Source: JACKOB01 sp024234575 (lineage in GTDB: Bacteria; Pseudomonadota; Gammaproteobacteria; Pseudomonadales; Oleiphilaceae). From it: a DNA stretch of 64,000 bases. Position 1 is the first letter of the stretch; each line of letters opens with the position of its first letter. The position numbers and the translations under genes were made by a program. Under the pieces are notes generated by a model that did not search any database, was not told the DNA's origin, and saw only the letters and a program-made list of their open reading frames with translations. Positions 16,774 through 24,783 of this stretch are shown piece after piece. The DNA lies in NCBI GenBank assembly GCA_051208035.1, contig JBPJFZ010000018.1:28649-92648 (forward strand). The letters run 5' to 3'.

Positions 16774-18054
16774 CTAATTACCTTTAAGTGCCGCTCTCGC
16801 GTCTTTCGTAATTTGAGGGGAACTATTTAACTCAATCGCTTTTTGAAGCCAATACCGTGCATCCTGCTTGCTCTTCTTATCGAGATATACCAAACCCAGG
16901 TGATAAGCCGCAGATTGATTTGCAGGGTCTTTACCTAGGGCGCTATTAAGCGCATCGATTGCTTTATCTGACTCTCCGGCAAACTGATAGGCCCAACCGA
17001 GTGTGTCTAAAAACTCAGAAACATCTGGCGCCAATTTCACAGCATCTTGTGCATACGAAACCGCCTGCTGCCGGGAAGATTTGAGATGTTCAACTTCGAT
17101 CCAGGCCAAATTGTTATAGGCAAGCGCAAGCGATGCATTTCGCTTAGTTGCCTCCAAAAAAGCCTGTCGGGCTTTCATGTATTTCTTTAGGATCAAGTAT
17201 TCACGACCCAGCCCCATATAGGCTTGATAACTACCAGGAAATTTTTTCGCGATACGAAGATAGCTCTCAATCGCCTTTTGGGACTTCCCTGACGCAGCAT
17301 CGAGATCAGCGATACCTAACATGGCCTCTAATAGGTTAGGATCGGTGTTTAAAGCTTGCTGATACTTTTCTCTCGCTTTTTCTGTTTCGCCCGAACTGGT
17401 ATAAAGCTTAGCCGACATCAGCAATGGCAGTGGGTTACCCGGAGCATTGGCTAACGCCTGCTGCAAACTTTTTTGTGCACCTGTAAAATCCCCAGTCTTT
17501 GCGAGTGCCACACCCAATGCGTACTGGGCTCCACCGTTTTTAGGCTCCAACTGCAATACTTTCTTGTATATAGCTATTGCTTCTTGCGCATTATCCTGCT
17601 GATGCAACATATAAAAATCAGCAAGGTTCATTAGCAATGAGACATTTCTTTCGTCCAATAACACCGCTTTTTGAAACGCAACCTCTGCCGCTTTAAAGCC
17701 TCCCTCACTGACCATGTACTTTCCGTAAGAGGTTAATACATAGGTGTTATCCGGATAATTAGTATACAACCCTTTTATCTTAGCCAATGCCCTATCATGT
17801 CTGCCGGTGTTGCTGTATACGTGAGCAAGACCTAAATGTGACGGCACGTAGCGTGGATTGGTTTCTAGGCTATTAAGAAAATGTCTTTCCGCCAATATAA
17901 AGTCACTTGACTGAACCGCCTGTAAACCAAGCCCATACTCTCTGACATCCTCCGTAGCATCATCGTCTGGTAACTCCATAAGAGGCGTAGCAAGCGAAGG
18001 CAAAGAGAATAACGAAACGATAAAAAGCAAAAATGGAAATAAAAGCCTGACCAT
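16774..18054 (-). CDS. tetratricopeptide-repeat protein with signal peptide
   Basis: The best start is ATG 18054 (RBS AAGGATAG), giving about 426 residues; the longer frame begins with TTG at 18075. A signal peptide (MVRLLFPFLLFIVSLFSLPSLA, residues 1-22) precedes at least ten TPR units, for example VPSHLGLAHVYSNTGRHDRAL and AAYHLGLVYLDKKSKQDA. TPR arrays are protein-interaction scaffolds. It follows a PEP-CTERM gene in the same direction but is separated from it by a strong terminator. It is shorter than the PrsT-type TPR proteins of exosortase loci. Exact role unknown. Confidence 0.8.
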   Translation of the reverse strand: MVRLLFPFLLFIVSLFSLPSLATPLMELPDDDATEDVREYGLGLQAVQSSDFILAERHFLNSLETNPRYVPSHLGLAHVYSNTGRHDRALAKIKGLYTNYPDNTYVLTSYGKYMVSEGGFKAAEVAFQKAVLLDERNVSLLMNLADFYMLHQQDNAQEAIAIYKKVLQLEPKNGGAQYALGVALAKTGDFTGAQKSLQQALANAPGNPLPLLMSAKLYTSSGETEKAREKYQQALNTDPNLLEAMLGIADLDAASGKSQKAIESYLRIAKKFPGSYQAYMGLGREYLILKKYMKARQAFLEATKRNASLALAYNNLAWIEVEHLKSSRQQAVSYAQDAVKLAPDVSEFLDTLGWAYQFAGESDKAIDALNSALGKDPANQSAAYHLGLVYLDKKSKQDARYWLQKAIELNSSPQITKDARAALKGN

Positions 18055-18071
18055 AGAATCTATCCTTAGAA

Positions 18072-18106
18072 ACAAAAACTGCCCGTTTACAAGTGTGACC
18101 GGGCAG
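18072..18106 (-). terminator. rho-independent terminator
   Basis: On the minus strand, CTGCCCG (18106-18100) pairs with CGGGCAG (18085-18079) and is followed by TTTTTGT. It sits after the PEP-CTERM gene and just before the TPR gene start. Confidence 0.85.
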
Positions 18107-18169
18107 CAGTTAAAGCCTTACCTTTCTATTGGAAGATCAGGTTTAAAGAGAGGTCAGGCTTTCGCAAGA

Positions 18170-19189
18170 TTAACCTTTGCGACGCGACATTCTCAAACCA
18201 AGCAGTCCAGCTGAAAACAACGCAATAGTGCCTGGTAATGGAACGCTACCCGTTGGACCAGGAATAACCGCCGTGCCCCCTACACCAGAAAATGCAAAGA
18301 TGAACGTCAGCGGCTCACCAGAAACTTCACCACCGTCCGACTGACCGAAAGAAAACAACTCTGCTCCAACTGCACCCAGAGCTGCAAAGGCTGCGGCCTC
18401 CGAAGTTGATGCGCCATAAAATGTCGAGAATGTGTAAGACTCTCCACTCGCCAATGTTCCGAAATCAAAGTCAAAAATTGCACCATGGTCAGATGCACCA
18501 CAGTCTACGAAGTCGGTTGTTAAAGGACATGAAATAGTAAGCGAATCAGCAGCAAGCGGATTGGAAGAAGCGAAACCGTTATCACCAGAACCTTTCAATA
18601 ACGTTGTTGTTGCTGTGCCACCAATAGTCACATACTCTCTAAACTCAGTCGGAGGAACATCCCAATCCATTACACGGCGATAAGTTACGTTATTTACTGC
18701 AGCCAATGTCGTGTTAGAAATAGTCACTTTCGCTTCAAACAGGTCACCACTAGCTGAAGGCATGTATTGGTGAGTTACTTCTAACCCAGGCAGAGATGTC
18801 AAATGAACTGCTGAGGTAGCCGTAGATGACGTAGATGTAAATGAATCTAACACCAAGCCTGCAGAACCTGCTGACTCGTTCGCATAGCCGCTAGTGGTGC
18901 CATTGACGGCAATCCCCCAACCTTCGCACAAACAACCTGGTGAGGTCGCATCCACAAAATCACCACCGATCTTACCTGCCAGGCCAGTCGCGCTGGCATT
19001 GGCAGCAACATTGCCAACTGCTGTATTCAAGTGCCCAAAATCATTAATACCCAATGCAACTGTCGCAGTTGCTGAATCGCCAGTATTAAAAATAACGGCA
19101 GCAGCGGCAGCCTGCTCCACCACACCTAAAGACAGTGCAGCAACAGCGATACTCAAGATTCTTTTTGCCTTCAAACTTTTTACGTTCAT
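18170..19189 (-). CDS. PEP-CTERM sorting-domain protein
   Basis: 339 residues: signal peptide (ILSIAVAALSLGVVEQAAAA), a Ser/Thr/Gly/Ala-rich secreted domain, and a C-terminal sorting tail VPLPGTIALFSAGLLGLRMSRRKG split as motif, hydrophobic helix and basic end. The motif is VPLPG rather than PEP, a common variant. Such proteins are exported and processed by an exosortase, none of which is in this window. RBS GGGAG precedes ATG 19189. Function unknown; many are linked to biofilm or exopolysaccharide. Confidence 0.85.
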   Translation of the reverse strand: MNVKSLKAKRILSIAVAALSLGVVEQAAAAAVIFNTGDSATATVALGINDFGHLNTAVGNVAANASATGLAGKIGGDFVDATSPGCLCEGWGIAVNGTTSGYANESAGSAGLVLDSFTSTSSTATSAVHLTSLPGLEVTHQYMPSASGDLFEAKVTISNTTLAAVNNVTYRRVMDWDVPPTEFREYVTIGGTATTTLLKGSGDNGFASSNPLAADSLTISCPLTTDFVDCGASDHGAIFDFDFGTLASGESYTFSTFYGASTSEAAAFAALGAVGAELFSFGQSDGGEVSGEPLTFIFAFSGVGGTAVIPGPTGSVPLPGTIALFSAGLLGLRMSRRKG

Positions 19190-19695
19190 GGAAGTCTCCC
19201 TTATTCGTAAATAACATTCATCCGTTAAATATATCTCGTCATCGGGTAACTCTAGGTATTAATAGAGTACAAGCAAATGATGAGTGTGCTGTATCTAAAT
19301 AACAGCTGATTCCCAACAGCAAAAATCGATCCAACAACAGACAGCACAACTTAACACTATGATAGATAAGGTGATATTTTTTAATGAAGTAGTTAAAGAA
19401 AGTGATTTAAGTGAGTATTCACTTTAACCGAAACTGTTAATGTAAAATTTTCTGACACAGATCGCGGTTCTAACTCAAATATGAATCGTAAAGTGTCCTT
19501 ATTTACTGGTAGTTTTTTTGAAATTTCTGTCTGGCTTCAACAAGTGTTTACAACAAACTCTTCGAATATTGCACCTGAATTTGTTTGAAAAGCGGGTTTG
19601 ATGGCTTAGTTATAGAATAACCCGATCGAACGACTGTCAACACATACTAATCAGACGGCACCACTATGAGTGGTTAACGGGACAGCAGTGTTTTC
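19190..19695. other. AT-rich intergenic region upstream of the bufferin leader
   Basis: Non-coding. It must hold the promoter of the PEP-CTERM gene (minus strand). A small inverted repeat AAAGTGA (19399-19405) / TCACTTT (19419-19425) is visible. I recognise nothing else. Confidence 0.5.
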
Positions 19696-19991
19696 TCAAC
19701 GACATTTACGGACGACAGCAACAAGATTTTGTACAGCCTGCTACCGCTGCACAGACAAGTTAAATGTACTCTAGCATTAAACCCAGCGTTACTGTTTGAC
19801 AGCCATCAACATTAATCAATCGCCACATTCTCATTAATTTCATATAGTTATACTTATATGCTGGCAGCGCATTGATTTTTATTGTTCTGCAGAGAACTTT
19901 TTATCATTGGCTGTGTCCAATGTTTTGTCTTACAGTTAACACACCTCTAAACGCAACACGGCAATAGCGTGTTTTGTCTAAATCATGGGGT
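19696..19991 (+). repeat. copy 2 of the 296-bp repeat: leader of bufA
   Basis: Identical to 16132-16427. It ends 29 bases before the bufA start codon. Visible elements are a TTGACA hexamer followed by AT-rich DNA with TATACT further on, hairpin CATTGG/CCAATG (19905-19922) followed by TTTTGTCTT, and hairpin AACACG/CGTGTT followed by TTGTCT. The 10-mer TGTTTTGTCT closes both hairpins. It looks like a promoter plus structured 5' UTR, possibly an attenuator. Confidence 0.9.
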
Positions 19992-20020
19992 GAACTTACA
20001 CTTCAATACAAGGAACAGAT

Positions 20021-20302
20021 ATGAACCACAAGCTCGTTATTTCAGCGGCGCTTACCGCTGCACTCGCTGCCACCACCGTATCGACCAGCGCTGTTGCGGC
20101 GGATAAAGAGAAATGCTACGGCGTTGCCAAAGCCGGGCAGAACGATTGCGCCAACCTGACAGGCACACACTCTTGTGCAGGACAATCCACAGAAGACAAC
20201 CATCCGAGTGAGTGGAAGTTGGTAGACAAAGGTACTTGTGAATCACTGGGTGGATTCTCGAAGGCCGAAGCCAAAGCACAGCTGGAAAGCCAAGCAAAGT
20301 AG
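20021..20302 (+). CDS. bufA: bufferin-type RiPP precursor, DUF2282 (BufA1 family)
   Basis: 93 residues. A Sec signal peptide ends at AVA-AD (residue 27), and the mature peptide carries four cysteines at 32 (EKCYGVAKAGQNDC), 43, 52 (HSCAGQS) and 73 (KGTCES). This is the DUF2282/bufferin 1 pattern. In characterised bufferins an MNIO enzyme converts the two central cysteines to thiooxazoles and the exported peptide sequesters copper. The RBS AAGGAACAG is strong. A terminator follows the gene, probably setting a high precursor-to-enzyme ratio. Assignment rests on motif and operon; modification is inferred. Confidence 0.9.
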   Translation: MNHKLVISAALTAALAATTVSTSAVAADKEKCYGVAKAGQNDCANLTGTHSCAGQSTEDNHPSEWKLVDKGTCESLGGFSKAEAKAQLESQAK

Positions 20303-20316
20303 TTTTAGATCCCGAG

Positions 20317-20347
20317 CCTTTGCCTGCCATCTCCGGCAAAGGTTTTT
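20317..20347 (+). terminator. intercistronic terminator between bufA and bufB
   Basis: CCTTTGCC (20317-20324) and GGCAAAGG (20335-20342) form a perfect 8-bp stem followed by TTTTT. It is positioned to make most transcripts end after the precursor gene. Confidence 0.85.
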
Positions 20348-20395
20348 GCTTATCTGACGCACACCATATAAAAAAGTTATAAGGATAGCCCCACC

Positions 20396-21304
20396 ATGGC
20401 CGACCCGGCACAGCCATTTACTGGAGCGTTACCCAAAATTGGCGTAGGTTTGCGTCATACTCACTATGCCGATGCACTGAACTCAGTTGCCGATATCGAC
20501 TTCCTGGAAGTACACGCAGAAAATTTTTTTGCCGAAGGCGGTGCTGCCCTGGCCGTGCTGGATGAGATTAGTCAGCACTATCCAATTAGTATCCATGGCA
20601 CAGCACTGAGCCTCGGTTCTTATACGGGTCTATGTTCACAACATCTGCGCAAGCTGCAAAATCTGGTGCAACGAGTTTCTCCCATACTGATTTCTGATCA
20701 CGCCTGCTTTGCACGAACACTTCTTAACAATCAGACTGTTCACGTGGGAGATCTGCTACCAATTGAGTTCAACGAACGCTCGCTTGCCTGCCTGGTTCGC
20801 AATATACAACAGGTTCAGGAAATACTAGGTCGTCCCATGCTTATCGAAAACCTTTCTGCTTATATTCGGTTGCCGGGGGCGACACTGACAGAAGCAGAGT
20901 TTCTGGTTAAAGCCTGCCAGCAGACTGATTGCCAGCTGCTATTAGATCTCAACAACCTTGTGGTAAACGCGCACAACGCCAACATCAAAAATATCGTGCC
21001 GTATGTTATTGACTGGATAGAACAAATACCCTCATCAATTGTCGGTGAGTTTCATTTGGCAGGCTGCACCCCCGTACCTGCAGGCGAAATAATGGTTGAT
21101 GATCATAGCCAACCGGTTCCTGATGAGGTGTGGCAGGTTTACGAGCATGCTCTGCGCCGTTTCGGCCCTGTCCCCACCCTGATCGAATGGGATACCCATC
21201 TGCCAACATGGAACTCGCTCCTTAAGGAAGCCCATAAGGCACACGATCGGGCCAAGGCTACTTTAACCGTTGAATCCAGTGGCACAGCAGAGACCACAAT
21301 ATGA
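20396..21304 (+). CDS. bufB: MNIO family (DUF692) multinuclear iron-dependent oxidative enzyme
   Basis: 302 residues, a TIM-barrel enzyme with the DUF692 metal-site signatures HAENFF, SIHGTALSLG, ISDHACFAR, LIENLSAYI, LLLDLNNLVVNA, GEFHLAGC and EWDTHLP. Members use two or three iron ions to oxidise cysteine residues of precursor peptides. Here the substrate is expected to be the BufA peptide. RBS AAGGATAG precedes ATG 20396. The stop overlaps the bufC start by four bases, so enzyme and partner are translationally coupled. Confidence 0.93.
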   Translation: MADPAQPFTGALPKIGVGLRHTHYADALNSVADIDFLEVHAENFFAEGGAALAVLDEISQHYPISIHGTALSLGSYTGLCSQHLRKLQNLVQRVSPILISDHACFARTLLNNQTVHVGDLLPIEFNERSLACLVRNIQQVQEILGRPMLIENLSAYIRLPGATLTEAEFLVKACQQTDCQLLLDLNNLVVNAHNANIKNIVPYVIDWIEQIPSSIVGEFHLAGCTPVPAGEIMVDDHSQPVPDEVWQVYEHALRRFGPVPTLIEWDTHLPTWNSLLKEAHKAHDRAKATLTVESSGTAETTI

Positions 21305-22080
21305 GCGAAACTCAATCTATGCAAGAAGCACTCGTCCACGCTTTGCTGAGCGATGACAGAAATCGGGATGTTTGTTTTGACCAGAAAGGCCTGGAAGCCT
21401 ATCGACGGGGGCTTTTTGCTAATGCCCGGCGAGCACTTGAAGTGACCTTTCCAACGATATCACAAATCATTGGTTTTAGCCGTTTTGAAGCCTGTACCAC
21501 CTCTTACTTACAGGCATCCCCACCCGCAATTAGTGACTGGGGCCTGTGGGGAAATAACTTCCCAGAGCATCTCGCCCAGCAACCGGCACTGGCAGAGCTG
21601 CCCTATCTAACAGACTGTGCAAAACTTGATTGGTACTGCCATCAGGCAGAGCGTTGCGCAGATCAAACCTTAGACCCTAACACACTGACATTGCTCGAAG
21701 GAGATCCTTATTCATTAACACTTGTTCCGGGAGTGGGCTTCACCACCCTGGAATCTGATTACCCCATCGTCGAGATATACCGCGCACACCACGAACGAGA
21801 GGACCTTAGAGAGCGCCAACTTGCCATAGCAAAGGACAAGCTGACAAAAAAGGTGGGGGAGACGGCATTGATCTGGCGGCGCGAATGGAAAGCACAGGTA
21901 ATAGCGCTTTCACCGGCAGAGCAGTATTGGATGACGCTGATCGTGCGACAAGCATCACTCGGCAACGCTTTGGATACCATGCAAGCCAGTGGTTACGACT
22001 TCTCTTTTGTGGACTGGCTACCAAAGGCTATCGAGCATAAGTGGATAATGGGCATCGTTCAGAACACCCCGAAGCCTTAA
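21301..22080 (+). CDS. bufC: DUF2063-type MNIO partner protein
   Basis: 259 residues. The N-terminal DUF2063 domain (VCFDQKGLEAYRRGLFANARRALEVTFPTISQIIG, read as pieces from residue 24 to 58) is followed by a C-terminal domain with LPYLTDCAKLDWYCHQAE. This partner recognises the precursor leader or core and delivers it to the MNIO enzyme. It overlaps bufB by four bases. The last third of the gene has a decayed paralogue at 16428-16735. Confidence 0.9.
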   Translation: MSETQSMQEALVHALLSDDRNRDVCFDQKGLEAYRRGLFANARRALEVTFPTISQIIGFSRFEACTTSYLQASPPAISDWGLWGNNFPEHLAQQPALAELPYLTDCAKLDWYCHQAERCADQTLDPNTLTLLEGDPYSLTLVPGVGFTTLESDYPIVEIYRAHHEREDLRERQLAIAKDKLTKKVGETALIWRREWKAQVIALSPAEQYWMTLIVRQASLGNALDTMQASGYDFSFVDWLPKAIEHKWIMGIVQNTPKP

Positions 22081-22120
22081 TGAGCAGAATTAAAACGAAC
22101 TAAAAAACATAGGAGTTATC

Positions 22121-22558
22121 ATGGGATTACTTGTACGCCTGCATTATTGGATTGCCCAACAGCTTAACTATCTGCAACCACTGGCCCTGTTAGGAGCACG
22201 GTTTTATGTCGCCTGGGTTTTCTTTGCTTCGGGGCTCACAAAAATACGCGATTGGGATAGCACATTGTTGTTATTTCAGTATGAGTACCAGGTGCCAGTA
22301 CTATCACCAGAACTTGCAGCTTATCTTGGTACGGCGGGCGAGCTGGTATTGCCGGTTTTCTTGGTACTTGGTTTGTTTGGCCGGTTTGCTGGCATAGGCA
22401 TGTCAATTCTAAATGTGATGGCAGTTGTTAGTCTTGAAGAGATTGCGCCAGCCGCCTTTAATCTGCATCTCATTTGGGGTGGTTTAGCGGCAATGATTGT
22501 TTTTTGGGGTGCAGGAAAGTTGTCTTTAGATACACTTTTAGAGCGAAAATATGGGTAG
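22121..22558 (+). CDS. DoxX family membrane protein of the bufferin operon
   Basis: 145 residues with four hydrophobic helices and the DoxX core GARFYVAWVFFASGLTKIRDW and LGTAGELVLPVFLVLGLFGRFAG. In bufferin (gig) operons a DoxX-like gene is commonly the fourth member. Its biochemical role there is unclear, possibly membrane redox chemistry. AGGAG lies seven bases before ATG. It closes the operon. Confidence 0.88.
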   Translation: MGLLVRLHYWIAQQLNYLQPLALLGARFYVAWVFFASGLTKIRDWDSTLLLFQYEYQVPVLSPELAAYLGTAGELVLPVFLVLGLFGRFAGIGMSILNVMAVVSLEEIAPAAFNLHLIWGGLAAMIVFWGAGKLSLDTLLERKYG

Positions 22559-22673
22559 CCTCTAAACATCATCAGATAAGAAGCTGTCATTAAGCACTAT
22601 AGCTTCGTGCGAATGTGTTCCAAAACTTGCAACGCACTTCCTTTTTGTGTGCACATTTCTTCCTTATTTATTC

Positions 22674-22712
22674 GGTAACCTTTAATCATCGTAATAGGAC
22701 ATAAGGGTTACC
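22674..22712 (+). promoter_or_regulatory. hairpin that would mask the ribosome-binding site of 22716
   Basis: GGTAACC (22674-22680) pairs with GGTTACC (22706-22712), just four bases before ATG 22716. The likely Shine-Dalgarno AAGGG (22703-22707) lies in and beside the 3' arm. Translation of the downstream gene may depend on opening the stem. Confidence 0.45.
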
Positions 22713-22715
22713 ACC

Positions 22716-23123
22716 ATGAAACAACTAATGAAGATGAATGCAGTTTTCCTTGTGCTGTTTATTTTGATCAGCCTGACGATAGCAAGATTGGGATACTCCC
22801 AACCACTTGAACGGCCAAACATTAAAACACCTGCCCCTCTGAACCATATACTTATTTTATCGGCAGATCAGAAGGAAATCTTCGTCACCATTTTGCAAGA
22901 ACAACACGAGAAAAAAGAAAACATTCGGCTGAGCTATCAAGCCTCCCGAGAAGCCGAAAGTGCAGAAATGGATGCGTTGCATCAAGACACGCTGGTTAGA
23001 CTTCAGTCAGTACTTACCGAGGCCCAGATCACCCAATTTGATGAACTAAGCAAAAGGCCGCCCCCACCCCGACCAAGCGATAAAAACTGGCAAGGTATGG
23101 GTTCGATACCGGCAACATTCTAA
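22716..23123 (+). CDS. small periplasmic CpxP/Spy/ZraP-like protein
   Basis: 135 residues. An N-terminal hydrophobic segment (residues 8-28, ends at YSQP) acts as signal anchor or signal peptide. Then comes a highly charged helical region with LSADQKEIFVTILQEQHEKKENIR and a LQSVLTEAQITQF segment resembling the LTxxQ motif of Spy/CpxP/ZraP-type periplasmic chaperone or metal sensors, and a proline-rich tail. Its place after a copper-buffering operon fits a metal or envelope-stress role, but the match is weak. Confidence 0.55.
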   Translation: MKQLMKMNAVFLVLFILISLTIARLGYSQPLERPNIKTPAPLNHILILSADQKEIFVTILQEQHEKKENIRLSYQASREAESAEMDALHQDTLVRLQSVLTEAQITQFDELSKRPPPPRPSDKNWQGMGSIPATF

Positions 23124-23188
23124 TATCAGCCCCTTTAAAGGGCGCTATAACCTTAACTTCATATGACCAGTCAACGAAGAAGCACAGC

Positions 23189-24607
23189 ATGAAAAGTCTT
23201 CAATTACTCGCATTGTGCAGTGCGCTGTCTATAACCCTGGCAGGCTGCGGTGGATCTTCTTCAGGAAATAACGAACTTGCAGATACCAGCCAGAGCACGG
23301 TGATCGACAGTACGACATCAACTGAGACCGAGACTCACAATGATAACAGCACACCACCAGTAGACAACGAAACCAGCACCGACAACACACAGCCAACAGA
23401 CAGCGAGTCGGGGGCGGATGACACCGTCATAGAAGCTGGTATCTACCGTATTGTTGATACCAACCAGAGCACTTGCTTTAACTCTGCCACTGGCGCCACC
23501 ACCCCTTGCACAAGCAGTGGTTACGATGCTGATTACAGCGGTAGCCAGCCAGATTACACCCTCAGTGACAGTAAGCTTAGCGTCACCGATAACGTCACAG
23601 GGCTGGTGTGGACACAAAGCTCCGATCTTAACAACGACGGCTCTCTAAACTATAGCGACAAACGCTGGCAAAGTGATGCCATCAGCTATTGCGCCAACCT
23701 TAACCTGGATGGAATCAGTGACTGGCGGTTGCCGTCGATTAAGGAAAGCTATTCATTAATCCTGTTCAATGGCAAAGATGCGAGCAGCTACCAGGGTACA
23801 GACACCTCCACCCTTACACCCTTTATTGACCCCGTGTTTGACTGGGCTTTTGGTGACTTAACCACGGCCGAGGGCATTGCCGCAGGAGACAGAATAATTG
23901 ATGGGCAATACGCTTCGACCACCAGTTACGTCTCCACCACGATGAACAACGATGCAACCATGTTCGGGGTAAACTATGTTGACGGACGGGTCAAAGGCTA
24001 CCCGAAAACATTTAAAAAGTTTTATGTGCGCTGCGTCTCTGGTAATGAACTTTATGGCATAAACAATTTTATAAACAATGGCGACGAAACCATCAGCGAT
24101 CTGGCAACCGGCTTAATGTGGCAACAAAGTGACACAACTTCTTCCAACTGGGGAGATGCCGTTGCACAGTGCGAATCTGCCGCTAGCGGATCACACACTG
24201 ACTGGCGTTTACCCAATGTGAAAGAACTGCAAAGCCTGGTTGATTACAGCAAGTCACCTGATACCGATAGCGATGCAGCCATCAATTCGGTTTTTCAGTC
24301 AACCGCGTTTTTAAATGAAGAAGGCATCACCGACTGGGGCTACTACTGGAGTTCAACCACTCACATGGATAATGCTGGAGATGGCAGCAATGCCGCTTAT
24401 GTATCCTTCGGCAGAGCCCTCGGCTATATGAATGGCCAGATTTTGGATGTACACGGAGCAGGATCACAGCGCAGCAATGACAAACTCAATGTCGCCACCG
24501 AACCCGGTGCAAAATCTGCCACCTCTAATGGCACTTTCTATTACAAAGGGCCCCAAGGGGACATTCTCAGAATGGCCAATATGGTGCGGTGTGTAAGGGA
24601 TATTTAA
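23189..24607 (+). CDS. lipoprotein with two DUF1566 (Lcl C-terminal) domains
   Basis: 472 residues. The lipobox LAGC (Cys near residue 20) is followed by a Ser/Thr/Asp-rich low-complexity spacer to about residue 85. Two DUF1566-type units follow: TDNVTGLVWTQSSD...DWRLPSIKE and ISDLATGLMWQQSD...DWRLPNVKELQSLVDYS. This FGE/Lcl-like fold is seen in surface and adhesion proteins. Outer-membrane anchored. Substrate or partner unknown. Confidence 0.82.
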   Translation: MKSLQLLALCSALSITLAGCGGSSSGNNELADTSQSTVIDSTTSTETETHNDNSTPPVDNETSTDNTQPTDSESGADDTVIEAGIYRIVDTNQSTCFNSATGATTPCTSSGYDADYSGSQPDYTLSDSKLSVTDNVTGLVWTQSSDLNNDGSLNYSDKRWQSDAISYCANLNLDGISDWRLPSIKESYSLILFNGKDASSYQGTDTSTLTPFIDPVFDWAFGDLTTAEGIAAGDRIIDGQYASTTSYVSTTMNNDATMFGVNYVDGRVKGYPKTFKKFYVRCVSGNELYGINNFINNGDETISDLATGLMWQQSDTTSSNWGDAVAQCESAASGSHTDWRLPNVKELQSLVDYSKSPDTDSDAAINSVFQSTAFLNEEGITDWGYYWSSTTHMDNAGDGSNAAYVSFGRALGYMNGQILDVHGAGSQRSNDKLNVATEPGAKSATSNGTFYYKGPQGDILRMANMVRCVRDI

Positions 24608-24783
24608 GCGGAGTAATCGTCTTTTTTAAAGAAAAGTATCGATATAAAGCAGCCTAAATAGATTTAATAACTATCACTAAGGCGGAAGAAGCCATTCTTT
24701 CGCCGCAACCTACCATTCCCTTCTATACTTACCCCAACAAATCCTCACTTACCAAGCCACAAACGCATAACAGGCAAACAACT

